A DNA stretch of 64,000 nt from assembly GCF_000024025.1 (NCBI RefSeq), contig NC_013131.1, positions 5,952,001 to 6,016,000 on the forward strand. The letters are read 5' to 3'. This DNA comes from Catenulispora acidiphila DSM 44928. GTDB taxonomy: Bacteria > Actinomycetota > Actinomycetes > Streptomycetales > Catenulisporaceae. Shown here one piece after another: positions 9,117 to 16,613 of the stretch; the first letter of the stretch is position 1, and every line of letters starts with the position of its first letter. The notes below the pieces were generated by a model. The model was not told the DNA's origin. It was given only the letters and a program-made list of their open reading frames with translations, and did not search any database. Position numbers and translations under genes: made by a program.

Positions 9117-9703
9117 TGGCGGCTCCCACGATCGCCGCGAAGATCGTCGTGGCCGGCGGCTTCGGCGTCGGGAAGACCACGCTGGTCGGCGCGGTCTCCG
9201 AGATCCAGCCGCTGACCACCGAGGCGGAGATGACGCAGGCCGGGGTCGGGCTGGACGACGTCCACCTGATCCCGGCCAAGCGCAACACCACCGTGGCGAT
9301 GGACTTCGGCCGCATCACCATCGCCGAGGACCTGATCCTGTACCTGTTCGGCACACCCGGACAGGAGCGGTTCTGGTTCTTCTGGGAGGAGCTCTCCCGA
9401 GGCGCCCTCGGCGCGGTGGTGCTGGCCGATGTGCGTCGGCTCGGTGACGCCTTCGCGGTCATCGACTTCTTCGAGGACCGCCACATCCCGCACGTCATAG
9501 CCGTGAACCAGTTCGACGGCGCGCAGGTGTACGGGCACGAAGAGCTGCGCCAGGCGCTCGCCCTGGAGGACGACACGCCGCTGCTGATCTGCGACGCCCG
9601 GCGGCGCGACTCGGCCAAGGGAGTCCTGGTCACGCTGCTGGAGCACGCGATCACCCAGCAGCGGATGCGCGAGGACCTGCCGTCCGACGACCGGATGAAC
9701 TGA
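9116..9703 (+). CDS. conservon small GTPase (CvnD-like)
   Basis: Ras-like ATP/GTP-binding protein of 195 residues. The P-loop GGFGVGKTT is at residues 14-22, the Walker B/G3 segment TPGQERF near 79-85, and the guanine-specificity motif reads NQFD near 131 instead of NKxD. It starts in a TGATG overlap with the roadblock gene. A conservon normally has a DUF742 gene (cvnC) between these two; here there is no room for one. The protein ends in another TGATG overlap with the lipoprotein gene, so the four genes read as one transcript. Confidence 0.93.
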   Translation: MAAPTIAAKIVVAGGFGVGKTTLVGAVSEIQPLTTEAEMTQAGVGLDDVHLIPAKRNTTVAMDFGRITIAEDLILYLFGTPGQERFWFFWEELSRGALGAVVLADVRRLGDAFAVIDFFEDRHIPHVIAVNQFDGAQVYGHEELRQALALEDDTPLLICDARRRDSAKGVLVTLLEHAITQQRMREDLPSDDRMN

Positions 9704-10980
9704 TGGCCGCGGCCCGGGACGGAGCCCGGCGGGGTACGGACTGCCGCCGCCGCCCGCCGCACCGCCGGCGGGCCTTCGCGGCGCTGGCGCTGGCCGCCGC
9801 CACGGCCGCCGCCTCGGGCTGCGCGTTCGGCGGCGGCTACTACCGCTACAGCGACCCCGCCGCGCGTCCGGCCGGCGGGACGCCGCTGCCGGTGGGGCTG
9901 CTGCTGGACCTCTCCGGCGCCAACGGCTCGGCCGGCGCCGACGCCCGCGACGGCTTCCAGCTCTACGTCCGCCAGCACGGCGGCCGGCTCGGCGGGCGCC
10001 CGGCGCAGCTGACGATCTCCAACGAGGGCCCGACCCCGGCCGCCACCGCGACGACGATGCAGGACCTGCTGGCGCACGGCGTGCAGGCGGTCGTCGGCCC
10101 GATCGACTACGCGGGCTACGAGAGCGCGGCGCCGCTGGCCGACGCCGCGCACGTGCCGCTGGTCGGCGTGGTGGCGCGGCCGGACGTGACGGACATCAGC
10201 TACGTGTGGAACGTGGCGTTCCTGTCCACCGAGCCCGGCGCGGCGCTCGCGCCGTTCATCTACAACCACGTCAAGTCCCCGGTCTACGCGATCGGCGGCA
10301 ACTACCCCGGCGACTGGGAGCAGGTCCGCGGCTTCACCGACGCCTACTACGCGCTCGGCGGCAGGCTCGCCAACCCCGAGAACCTGCCGACGTTCACCCC
10401 GGCTGCGTCCTTCGGCCCGGCGAACGCGACCACTGACTTCGCGCCGTATCTCCAGGCGATCAAGGCCTCCGGAGCGAAGGCGGTGTACTGCGCCTTCACC
10501 GGCGACGAGGCGGTGCGCTTCGTGCAGCAGTACGCGCGCTCGGTGGTCAAGAACATCCCGTTGTACGCGGTCGGGCTCGTCACCGACGGCCCGCTGCTCC
10601 AGCAGGAGGGCGCGGCGGCCACGAACATCACGTCGGTGCTGGACTACTCCCCCGACGTCGACACCGCCGCCAACCGCGCCTTCGTCTCGGCGTGGGCCGC
10701 CGGCCACGACGGACGCGAACCCAGCGTCTACTCGCTGACCGGCTACGACGCCGCGGCGCTGCTGGACCAGGCGGTCGCCCAGGCCGGGCCGAAGGCCGAC
10801 GCCGCGTCGATCAACGCCGCGATCGGGGCGCTGGGGCGGATCGACAGCCCGCGGGGGGCGTGGCAGCTGGCGTCCTCGACGCACGCGCCGATCCAGAAGT
10901 GGTACCTGCGGCGGGTGCAGGTCGACGGGACGGCTTTGGCGAACGTGGAGATCGAGGAATTGGCTACGCTGCCTGATTGA
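9703..10980 (+). CDS. branched-chain-amino-acid-type solute-binding lipoprotein
   Basis: Secreted lipoprotein of 425 residues with a Peripla_BP_6 (Leu/Ile/Val-binding) fold. The N terminus has an Arg-rich stretch (RRRPPHRRR), a hydrophobic core and a lipobox ASGC with Cys40. The mature part begins with PVGLLLDLSGANG and contains VVGPIDYAGYESAAPLADA, typical of this fold. No permease or ATPase genes are beside it. It is fused by a one-base overlap to a conservon, so the natural inference is that it binds an extracellular ligand for the sensor kinase rather than feeding an importer. The ligand is unknown. Confidence 0.88.
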   Translation: MAAARDGARRGTDCRRRPPHRRRAFAALALAAATAAASGCAFGGGYYRYSDPAARPAGGTPLPVGLLLDLSGANGSAGADARDGFQLYVRQHGGRLGGRPAQLTISNEGPTPAATATTMQDLLAHGVQAVVGPIDYAGYESAAPLADAAHVPLVGVVARPDVTDISYVWNVAFLSTEPGAALAPFIYNHVKSPVYAIGGNYPGDWEQVRGFTDAYYALGGRLANPENLPTFTPAASFGPANATTDFAPYLQAIKASGAKAVYCAFTGDEAVRFVQQYARSVVKNIPLYAVGLVTDGPLLQQEGAAATNITSVLDYSPDVDTAANRAFVSAWAAGHDGREPSVYSLTGYDAAALLDQAVAQAGPKADAASINAAIGALGRIDSPRGAWQLASSTHAPIQKWYLRRVQVDGTALANVEIEELATLPD

Positions 10981-11068
10981 CAGCCCGCTGAGACACGGCG
11001 GTGCGGCGGTGCAGTGGTGCGGCGGTGGGTGGCTACGGGGGCATGGGGGTTCTGCGGTGGTGCGCGCG

Positions 11069-12334
11069 ATGAGGATCGGCGTGGTCGGCGGGAGTATCGC
11101 GGGGTGCGCGGGGGCGCTGGCCGCCGCGCGGGCGGTGCCGGAGGCGGCGGTCGTGGTGTTCGAGCGGTCGGCCGGGGCGCTGCGGGATCGCGGGGCGGGG
11201 ATCGGGATTCAGCATGAGCGGTTCGGGGAGTTGGCTGCGGCAGGGTTCTTGGATGCTTCGCTGCCTGCCACGGCCAATGACGCGCGGGAGTGGTACGTCT
11301 GGGACGGGGGTTCTGGTGACCGTCGCAAGGGGGGCGGTTCTGGTGGTCGTGGCAACAGCGATGGCGGCGGCACGTCCGGGCTCGGGAAGATGATCTTGCG
11401 GCAGCCGTTCCCGTTCGACGGCTACAACTGGGGACATCTGTACCGGTCGCTGCGGGGACGGCTGCCGTCCCGGGTCGAGTATCGGGGCGACGCGCGCGTG
11501 ATGTCGGTGACGCCGACCGAGTCCGGAGCGTCGGTGACTCTGACCGACGGCGGCGTCGAGCACTTCGACCTGCTGCTCGGCGCCGACGGCTACCGCTCGG
11601 TGGTGCGCGAGGCGATGTTCCCGGGCGTAGTGCCGGACTACGCGGGCTACTTGTGCTGGCGCGGGTTGTCGGACTTCGCGCAGATCGAAGGGCTGCCGCA
11701 CGGCGCCTTCTTCACGGTCGGCTTCCCGCACGGCCACCTGGTCGCGTATCCGATCCCCGCCGACGACGGTCGCGTGCACTTCAATTGGGTGCTGTACGCG
11801 ACGGTCCCGCCCGAGGTCACCGGGGATCTGCGGACGGCGACGAGCATTCCGCCGGGCGCGGTCTCGGACGCCTTGCTGGACTTCATGGACGCGCTCCTGT
11901 CACGCGAGCTGCCGCCGCTGTGGGCGGAGGCGATCCGTAAGACCGCGCGCGAGGACGTGTTCATCCAGCCCATCTACGACTTCGAAGTCCCCGCGTACGC
12001 CAAGCACCGCATGCTGCTGCTCGGCGACGCGGGCGCGGTCAGCCGTCCCCACGCCGGCGCCGGCAGCGTGAAGGCGATGCAGGACGCCGCCGCCCTGCTC
12101 GACCTCTGGAGCACCGCCGCCGACCGCTCCGACCTCGGGGCTCTCGCCGCGCGTTACGACGCGGCGCGCCGTCCACCCGGCCACGCCATCGCCACCCTCG
12201 CCCGCCGCATCGGCGAGGCCCAGGTGCTGGACACGCCGGACTGGTCGGCGTTCGAGGAGGCAACGTTCGTGCCCTGGCTCGCCGCGCTGACGGCGATGCC
12301 GGACGGGACGGAGCTCGGCGGGCGGCGGTTGTGA
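11069..12334 (+). CDS. FAD-dependent monooxygenase
   Basis: Flavoprotein hydroxylase of 421 residues. The dinucleotide-binding start MRIGVVGGSIAGC and the acidic FERS at the end of strand 2 bind the ADP part of FAD. LLGADGYRSVVR and LLLGDAGAVSRPHAGAGSVKAMQDA are the conserved DG and GD motifs. The overall pattern (GIGIQ, GHLVAYPIP) is closest to 2,6-dihydroxypyridine 3-hydroxylase-like enzymes, but the substrate is a guess. A Gly/Ser-rich insert at about residues 80-107 is unusual. Starts ATG 11069 (GGTGG eight bases upstream) and GTG 11060 are about equally good. Confidence 0.87.
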   Translation: MRIGVVGGSIAGCAGALAAARAVPEAAVVVFERSAGALRDRGAGIGIQHERFGELAAAGFLDASLPATANDAREWYVWDGGSGDRRKGGGSGGRGNSDGGGTSGLGKMILRQPFPFDGYNWGHLYRSLRGRLPSRVEYRGDARVMSVTPTESGASVTLTDGGVEHFDLLLGADGYRSVVREAMFPGVVPDYAGYLCWRGLSDFAQIEGLPHGAFFTVGFPHGHLVAYPIPADDGRVHFNWVLYATVPPEVTGDLRTATSIPPGAVSDALLDFMDALLSRELPPLWAEAIRKTAREDVFIQPIYDFEVPAYAKHRMLLLGDAGAVSRPHAGAGSVKAMQDAAALLDLWSTAADRSDLGALAARYDAARRPPGHAIATLARRIGEAQVLDTPDWSAFEEATFVPWLAALTAMPDGTELGGRRL

Positions 12335-12353
12335 GGGTGGGGCGCCGCACCGC

Positions 12354-13292
12354 TTAAGGGCTCGTCACCACCTGTCCGGCGTAGGACAGGTTCCCGCCGA
12401 AGCCGAACAGCAGCACCGGCGAGCCGGCGGGGATCTCGCGGCGCTCGACGAGCTTCGCCAGGGCGATGGGGATCGAGGCGGCGGAGGTGTTGCCGGACTC
12501 GATGACGTCCTTGGCCACGACCGCGTTCACCGCGCCGAGCTTGGCCGCCAAGGGCTCGATGATGCGCAGGTTCGCCTGGTGGAAGACCACGCCGGCCAGG
12601 TCCTCGGGGAGGATTCCGGCGCGCTCGCAGACCTGGCGGGCCAGGGCCGGGAGCTCGGTAGTGGTCCAGCGGAAGACGGTTTGGCCCTCCTGGGAGAAGC
12701 GGTTGGGGGTGCCCTCGATCACCACCGCGCGGCTGCGCTCGGGGACCGAACCCCACAGCACGGGGCTGATGCCGGGCTCCTCGGCGGCGGTGACCACCGC
12801 GGCGCCCGCGCCGTCGCCGACCAGGACGCAGGTGCTGCGGTCGGTCCAGTCGGTGACGTTGCTCATGAAGTCGGCGCCGACGACCACCGCGTTGCGCGCC
12901 TGGCCGCAGCGGATCGCCTGGTCCGCCAGCGCCAGGGCATGGGTGAAGCCGGAACAGACCACGTTCACGTCGATGGTCGCCGGACTCGCCATGCCCAGCC
13001 GCGCGGCGACCCGCGCCGCGGTGTTCGGACTGGCCGCGCCGGCGGTACTGGTGGCGACCAGGACCATGTCCACGTCCCGCACCCCGACCCCGGCACCGGC
13101 CAGCGCCTTCGCGGCAGCCGCGGCAGCGAACTCGTCGACCGTCTGCCCGGCCTCGGCGATCCGGCGGGTGCGCACCCCCACCCGCGAGGTGATCCATTCG
13201 TCACTCGTGTCGACCATCTCCGCCAGATCGGCGTTGGTGACAATACGATCCGGCTGGCTGTGGCCGAGGGCTGCGATCCGGGAACCAGGCAC
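12354..13292 (-). CDS. 3-oxoacyl-ACP synthase III (FabH-like)
   Basis: KAS III enzyme of 312 residues that condenses an acyl-CoA starter with malonyl-ACP. The Cys-His-Asn triad is visible: VVCSGFTHAL (Cys about 112), HQANLRI (His about 237) and ESGNTSAAS (Asn about 267). The C-terminal LLFGFGGNLSYAGQVV is also typical. GTG 13292 is the start, with AAGGAG six bases upstream; the frame continues further but has no FabH features there. It stands alone, without acpP or fabF, so it could be a second FabH for a special starter unit or a pathway-specific ketosynthase. Confidence 0.92.
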   Translation of the reverse strand: MPGSRIAALGHSQPDRIVTNADLAEMVDTSDEWITSRVGVRTRRIAEAGQTVDEFAAAAAAKALAGAGVGVRDVDMVLVATSTAGAASPNTAARVAARLGMASPATIDVNVVCSGFTHALALADQAIRCGQARNAVVVGADFMSNVTDWTDRSTCVLVGDGAGAAVVTAAEEPGISPVLWGSVPERSRAVVIEGTPNRFSQEGQTVFRWTTTELPALARQVCERAGILPEDLAGVVFHQANLRIIEPLAAKLGAVNAVVAKDVIESGNTSAASIPIALAKLVERREIPAGSPVLLFGFGGNLSYAGQVVTSP

Positions 13293-13624
13293 GCGACGCT
13301 CCTTTGTCTGCTCGCGGGACGGTTGTTCCCTACCGATCCTCGCGTGCTGACAACGGCCGCCCCGGTCACGGAAGCACCAAAGCCCTTCGTGTCGGCTCTG
13401 GAGGGTTCCGCCATAGGCCATCGGTGGCCGCTGCCGGAAAACGCGGTGGTTAGGGGAAACGCCGGCGGGGGGTGCGGCGCGCGGGCGGGCGCGCGGGGCG
13501 GCGCGGGGGGCGGCGCGGGGGGGGGTGGGCCGCGCGGGCGACGGTTGAGGGACCGGAGCGCTCGCAGCGGCGGATCCGAGCTCTCGCGGTGACGGGCCGG
13601 AGCTCTCGCGGCGCGGGCAATGCG
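13293..13624. other. intergenic region with a G-run tract
   Basis: The gap holds the leader and promoter of the FabH-like gene. From about 13455 to 13545 there is a nearly pure C/G tract with many runs of three to nine G on the plus strand, including a run of nine around 13520. Such runs could form G-quadruplex structures. I see no gene here. Confidence 0.6.
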
Positions 13625-14434
13625 TTATGCGTACTCCGGCGTCATCGCCGCAGCCATCCGAAGATGCTTCTCGGCCTCGGCGCCACGCCCTTGGCGCTCC
13701 AGCGTCCGACCGAGCATCAGCCGGGCGTAGGAATCGGCGGCGTAGTCGGCGAGCGTCGCCTCCAGCACCTGCCGCGCACGCCCCAACTGCGCCGAGGCGA
13801 AGTACGCCGAAGCGGCAACACGGCGGATGTTCGGGTCCTGACCATGCTCGGCGAGCAACGGCTCCAGCACCACGAGCGCGCCGAGCGGATCCGACAGCGC
13901 CATCAACTCCTCGACCCAGCGCAGCCGCTGGACCTCGGCCGGGAGACCGCGCGCGCCATCGGCGGGCTCGACGAGGAACTCTCCGATGGTCGCCGGAGAC
14001 ATCGCGAACTCCAGCAGCCTGTCGCCGATCGCGAGAGTCGGCGAGACGCTGATGCCACGCGCCTTCCCGATCAGCAGGAGTTCGCGGAGACGCGCGCGGC
14101 CCGCATCGGCAGAGTCCTCGGAAGCCAGCAGCGCGCCACCCTCCGGGAAGCCCGCGCGGTCGGCGATCGCGGCGAGCTCGCCCGCGTCCCGCACGTCATG
14201 CGAGGCCAGCAACTCGGCGGCGACCCGCCCCTGCAGCTCCGCACCACCGCGCTCCTCGGCAAGCAGCAGCAGCCGAAGAGCATCACGCGGCGCATCAGGA
14301 TCGGCGGCATCAGTCAGCAGCGGACGCCACACCACCTCGGCAGCGACATCAGCCACCGCCAACGCCACCCGCAGCCGCTCAGCCGCGACGAACGTCCACG
14401 GATTGGCGACGTCAGCCCACATCTCGATACGCAT
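13625..14434 (-). CDS. FrnE/DsbA-like thioredoxin-fold protein with C-terminal TPRs
   Basis: Protein of 269 residues. The start MRIEMWADVANPWTF, the helical insert and KARGISVSPTLAIGDRLLEFAM match the DsbA family of FrnE-like oxidoreductases (thioredoxin fold, cis-Pro in SPTL). The active-site CPWC of the family is replaced by NPWT, and no cysteine remains, so it cannot do thiol chemistry. From about residue 185 on there are TPR-like helices (LRWVEELMALSDPLGALVVL, then YARLMLGRTLERQGRGAEAEKHL). A binding or scaffold role is likely. ATG 14434 is the start; GTG 14443 is in frame. Confidence 0.75.
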   Translation of the reverse strand: MRIEMWADVANPWTFVAAERLRVALAVADVAAEVVWRPLLTDAADPDAPRDALRLLLLAEERGGAELQGRVAAELLASHDVRDAGELAAIADRAGFPEGGALLASEDSADAGRARLRELLLIGKARGISVSPTLAIGDRLLEFAMSPATIGEFLVEPADGARGLPAEVQRLRWVEELMALSDPLGALVVLEPLLAEHGQDPNIRRVAASAYFASAQLGRARQVLEATLADYAADSYARLMLGRTLERQGRGAEAEKHLRMAAAMTPEYA

Positions 14435-14608
14435 GCCGCCCACAACGCGCGTCGAAGAACGAACATTCCGGCGAGCCGAGACGCCCCGTCAGCCCCCACT
14501 TCACACCCCGCCCCATTCCGGGGGACACCCACCCTCGTATGTATTGTCCCGAATGGTCAACCGCCGAAAGAAGGCCCCGCGGACAAAGACCGCCCGATCG
14601 GACCAGCC

Positions 14609-14706
14609 CTCACCGGGGTCGCCTCACCGGGGTCGCCTCGCCGACGTCGCCTCACCGAGGTCGCCACGCCGACGTCATCCCACCGAGGTCGCCACGCCGA
14701 CGTCGC
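14609..14706. repeat. 14-bp tandem repeat, seven copies
   Basis: Seven 14-bp units from 14609, alternating between a form ending ACCGRGGTCGC and a form ending GCCGACGTCGC, so that from the third unit on the array is also a 28-bp dimer repeat. It occupies a large part of the 307-bp gap between the start of the FrnE-like gene and the end of the SIMPL gene. The unit length is not a multiple of three, which speaks against coding. The rest of the gap shows nothing I can name. Confidence 0.85.
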
Positions 14707-14741
14707 CTCGTCGGCAACAGCGCGCGCCAGAAACGCCGCGC

Positions 14742-15431
14742 CTACAACTCCGCGGGCTGCGTTGCCGAGAATCGGGCTTCGACCGCCGCGTACACGGTCT
14801 GGCGTGTCGGTTCCAGATCGAGGGCGGGCGGGCCTTCGTCGGGCATGGCGCCGGGGGCTGCGCCTGACATGGTGTACATCATGCGGGTGTGGGGGGCTGG
14901 GGTGGCGCCGGTGGACAGGCCGGTGTCGGCGAGTTCGAGGAGGGTGGTGAGGTGGGAGCCGAGGGCGGCGGTGTATTCGCGGGCTCGGCGGATGGCTTCG
15001 GTGACGGCTTCGGTGCGGGCGGTGCGGTAGACGGGGGAGTCGCGGCGGAGGCTCCAGAAGGGGCCGTCGATGGTGCGGCCTTCGGCGTCGGCGATTCTGG
15101 TGACCATTTCGCCGAGGATGGTGAAGTCCTTCACCACGATGCGGATGCGGACTGAGCCCTGATATGGGCCGGGCTTGTCGCGCTTGGTGCGCCATTCCGG
15201 GTAGACCGAGAAGCGGCCGGTTTCCAGTTTCTCCAAGGCCTCGCCGTATTCGGCTTTGAGTTGGTCGAGAAGATCCTTGTTGCGGCGGGTCAGCTGCTCC
15301 AGGGCGGTGCGGCGGTCTTTGTCGCGGGCGGTGACTGTGACCGCGAATTCGCACAGTTCGGGGTCCGCTTCGACGTTCGCCTCGCCGCGGACGCTGACGA
15401 CGATGGGGGTGCCGGCGGTCTGATCCGTCAT
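14742..15431 (-). CDS. SIMPL (DUF541) domain protein
   Basis: Protein of 229 residues with a SIMPL/DUF541 domain over most of its length: IVVSVRGEANVEADPELCEFAV at the start, the charged helix RRTALEQLTRRNKDLLDQL, then SVYPEWRTKRD and the late helix TEAVTEAIRRAREYTAALG. Family members are oligomeric shell-like or periplasmic proteins of unclear function. I see no signal peptide when it starts at ATG 15431, so this one is probably cytoplasmic. Confidence 0.85.
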   Translation of the reverse strand: MTDQTAGTPIVVSVRGEANVEADPELCEFAVTVTARDKDRRTALEQLTRRNKDLLDQLKAEYGEALEKLETGRFSVYPEWRTKRDKPGPYQGSVRIRIVVKDFTILGEMVTRIADAEGRTIDGPFWSLRRDSPVYRTARTEAVTEAIRRAREYTAALGSHLTTLLELADTGLSTGATPAPHTRMMYTMSGAAPGAMPDEGPPALDLEPTRQTVYAAVEARFSATQPAEL

Positions 15432-15528
15432 GACCGCCAGTCTGCCGCAGGGAGGGGGTGCTGCGCTTGGGGAACTCCGCTGAAAGACGCCGCCGGATGC
15501 GCCTGCGGGGCAGGCCATCGCCGAGGTC

Positions 15529-15810
15529 TCAGGAGCGCACCAGTCGGGCGATCGCCTCGTTCGCCTCCTTGACCTTGGCGTCCGCCTCCGGTCCGCCGAC
15601 CGCCAGGGCGTCGGCGACGCAGTGCGCGACGTGCTCCTCCAGCAGTCCGAGCGCGACTGACTGCAGCGCCTTGGTGACCGCGGAGATCTGCGTGAGGATG
15701 TCTATGCAGTACTTGTCCTCGTCGACCATCCGCTGCAGGCCGCGGACCTGGCCCTCGATGCGGCGCAGCCGCTTGGTGTAGTCGTCCTTGCGGTCGGTGT
15801 ACCCGTGCAT
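15529..15810 (-). CDS. csoR: CsoR-type copper-sensing repressor
   Basis: All-helical metal-responsive repressor of 93 residues. The copper ligands of CsoR are all present: Cys35 (DKYCIDIL), His60 and Cys64 (EEHVAHC). The N-terminal MHGYTDRKDDYTKRLRRIEG and the C-terminal AKVKEANEAIARLVRS are typical. ATG 15810 fits the family length and has GGGGAAA upstream; ATG 15825 would add five residues. The gene diverges from peptide deformylase across a copper-type palindrome that covers its own -10 box, so it should repress itself. No copper chaperone or ATPase gene is next to it. Confidence 0.93.
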   Translation of the reverse strand: MHGYTDRKDDYTKRLRRIEGQVRGLQRMVDEDKYCIDILTQISAVTKALQSVALGLLEEHVAHCVADALAVGGPEADAKVKEANEAIARLVRS

Positions 15811-15845
15811 GGCGCGTTTCCCCATCCGTCGTCGTCGCGGCTCCA

Positions 15846-15851
15846 AGTATA
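15846..15851 (-). promoter_or_regulatory. -10 box of csoR
   Basis: TATACT on the minus strand, about 36 bases upstream of the csoR start. The predicted operator at 15850-15864 overlaps its upstream edge, which suits autorepression. Confidence 0.5.
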
Positions 15852-15864
15852 CCCCCGAGGGGTA
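15850..15864. promoter_or_regulatory. predicted CsoR operator
   Basis: Palindrome TACCCCCGAGGGGTA (arms TACCCC and GGGGTA around CGA). Known CsoR boxes are GC-rich dyads of this form. It lies between csoR and the deformylase gene, touching the csoR -10 box and the position expected for the deformylase -35 element. Confidence 0.7.
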
Positions 15865-15873
15865 GTCGGCCGG

Positions 15874-15879
15874 TAAGAT
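15874..15879 (+). promoter_or_regulatory. -10 box of the deformylase gene, probably leaderless
   Basis: TAAGAT ends seven bases before the ATG at 15887, so transcription would begin at or next to the start codon. No Shine-Dalgarno sequence is seen in this short stretch, consistent with a leaderless mRNA. Confidence 0.5.
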
Positions 15880-15886
15880 CAACGCC

Positions 15887-16528
15887 ATGAGTGACTCCGA
15901 CTCCGGCACCGCCAGGCCCATCACGATCGTCGGCGACCCGGTGCTGCACCGCCCGTGCGCCCCGGTGGAGGAGTTCGACGACCGGCTGGCCGGGCTCGTG
16001 GCCGACATGTTCGCCTCGATGTACGCCGCCGAGGGCGTGGGGCTGGCCGCCAACCAGATCGGCGTGCCGCTGCGGGTGTTCGTCTACGACTGCCAGGACG
16101 ACGACGGCGTCGAGCACGTCGGCCACGTCGTGAACCCGGTCCTGGCCGAGCAGCCGCCCGACCGGCGCCAGCTCGACGACTCCGCCGAGGGCTGCCTGTC
16201 GGTGCCCGGGCCGCACCATGAGCTGGCGCGCCCGGACTACGCGCGGGTGACCGGCGTGGACCTGCACGGCGAGCCGATCACCGTGGAGGGCACCGGCTAC
16301 TTCGCCCGCTGCCTCCAGCACGAGTTCGACCACCTCGAGGGCCGGCTCTACATCGACCGGCTGAGCAAGCGCCAGCGCAAGAACGTGCTGGCCGAGATGG
16401 AGCGGATGCAGGAGGAGAAGGCGAAGAGAGCGGCGGAGCCCACGGAGACGAAGGAAGCGAAGGAAGCGAAGGAAGCGAAGGAAACGAAGACCGCGGGCAC
16501 GGGGAAGTCGTCCGCACCGGCGAACTAA
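15887..16528 (+). CDS. def: peptide deformylase
   Basis: Removes the formyl group from the N-terminal methionine of new proteins. The three family motifs are complete: GVGLAANQ (50-57), EGCLSVPG with metal ligand Cys103 (101-108), and QHEFDHL with ligands His145 and His149 and catalytic Glu146 (144-150). The enzyme core ends near residue 175. The last 40 residues are a charged tail with a KEA triplet repeat encoded by a 9-bp DNA repeat (about 16447-16485), not part of the catalytic fold. It faces csoR across a shared control region. Confidence 0.96.
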   Translation: MSDSDSGTARPITIVGDPVLHRPCAPVEEFDDRLAGLVADMFASMYAAEGVGLAANQIGVPLRVFVYDCQDDDGVEHVGHVVNPVLAEQPPDRRQLDDSAEGCLSVPGPHHELARPDYARVTGVDLHGEPITVEGTGYFARCLQHEFDHLEGRLYIDRLSKRQRKNVLAEMERMQEEKAKRAAEPTETKEAKEAKEAKETKTAGTGKSSAPAN

Positions 16529-16561
16529 GGCAGCGCCGCAAACGCCGCAACCCAAAAACAC

Positions 16562-16590
16562 CGAAGGGCCCGCATCACACGGGCCCTTCG
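16562..16590. terminator. bidirectional hairpin terminator
   Basis: Perfect 11-bp stem, CGAAGGGCCCG at 16562-16572 and CGGGCCCTTCG at 16580-16590, with a 7-base loop. It lies between the convergent deformylase and penicillin-binding protein genes. Confidence 0.85.
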
Positions 16591-16613
16591 TCACGCCGCG
16601 ACCGCCCTCACCC

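Noticed and set aside
14539-15030. Plus-strand frame over the 14-bp repeat and the SIMPL gene
   Set aside because: It is antisense to the SIMPL gene and crosses a repeat whose period is not a multiple of three.
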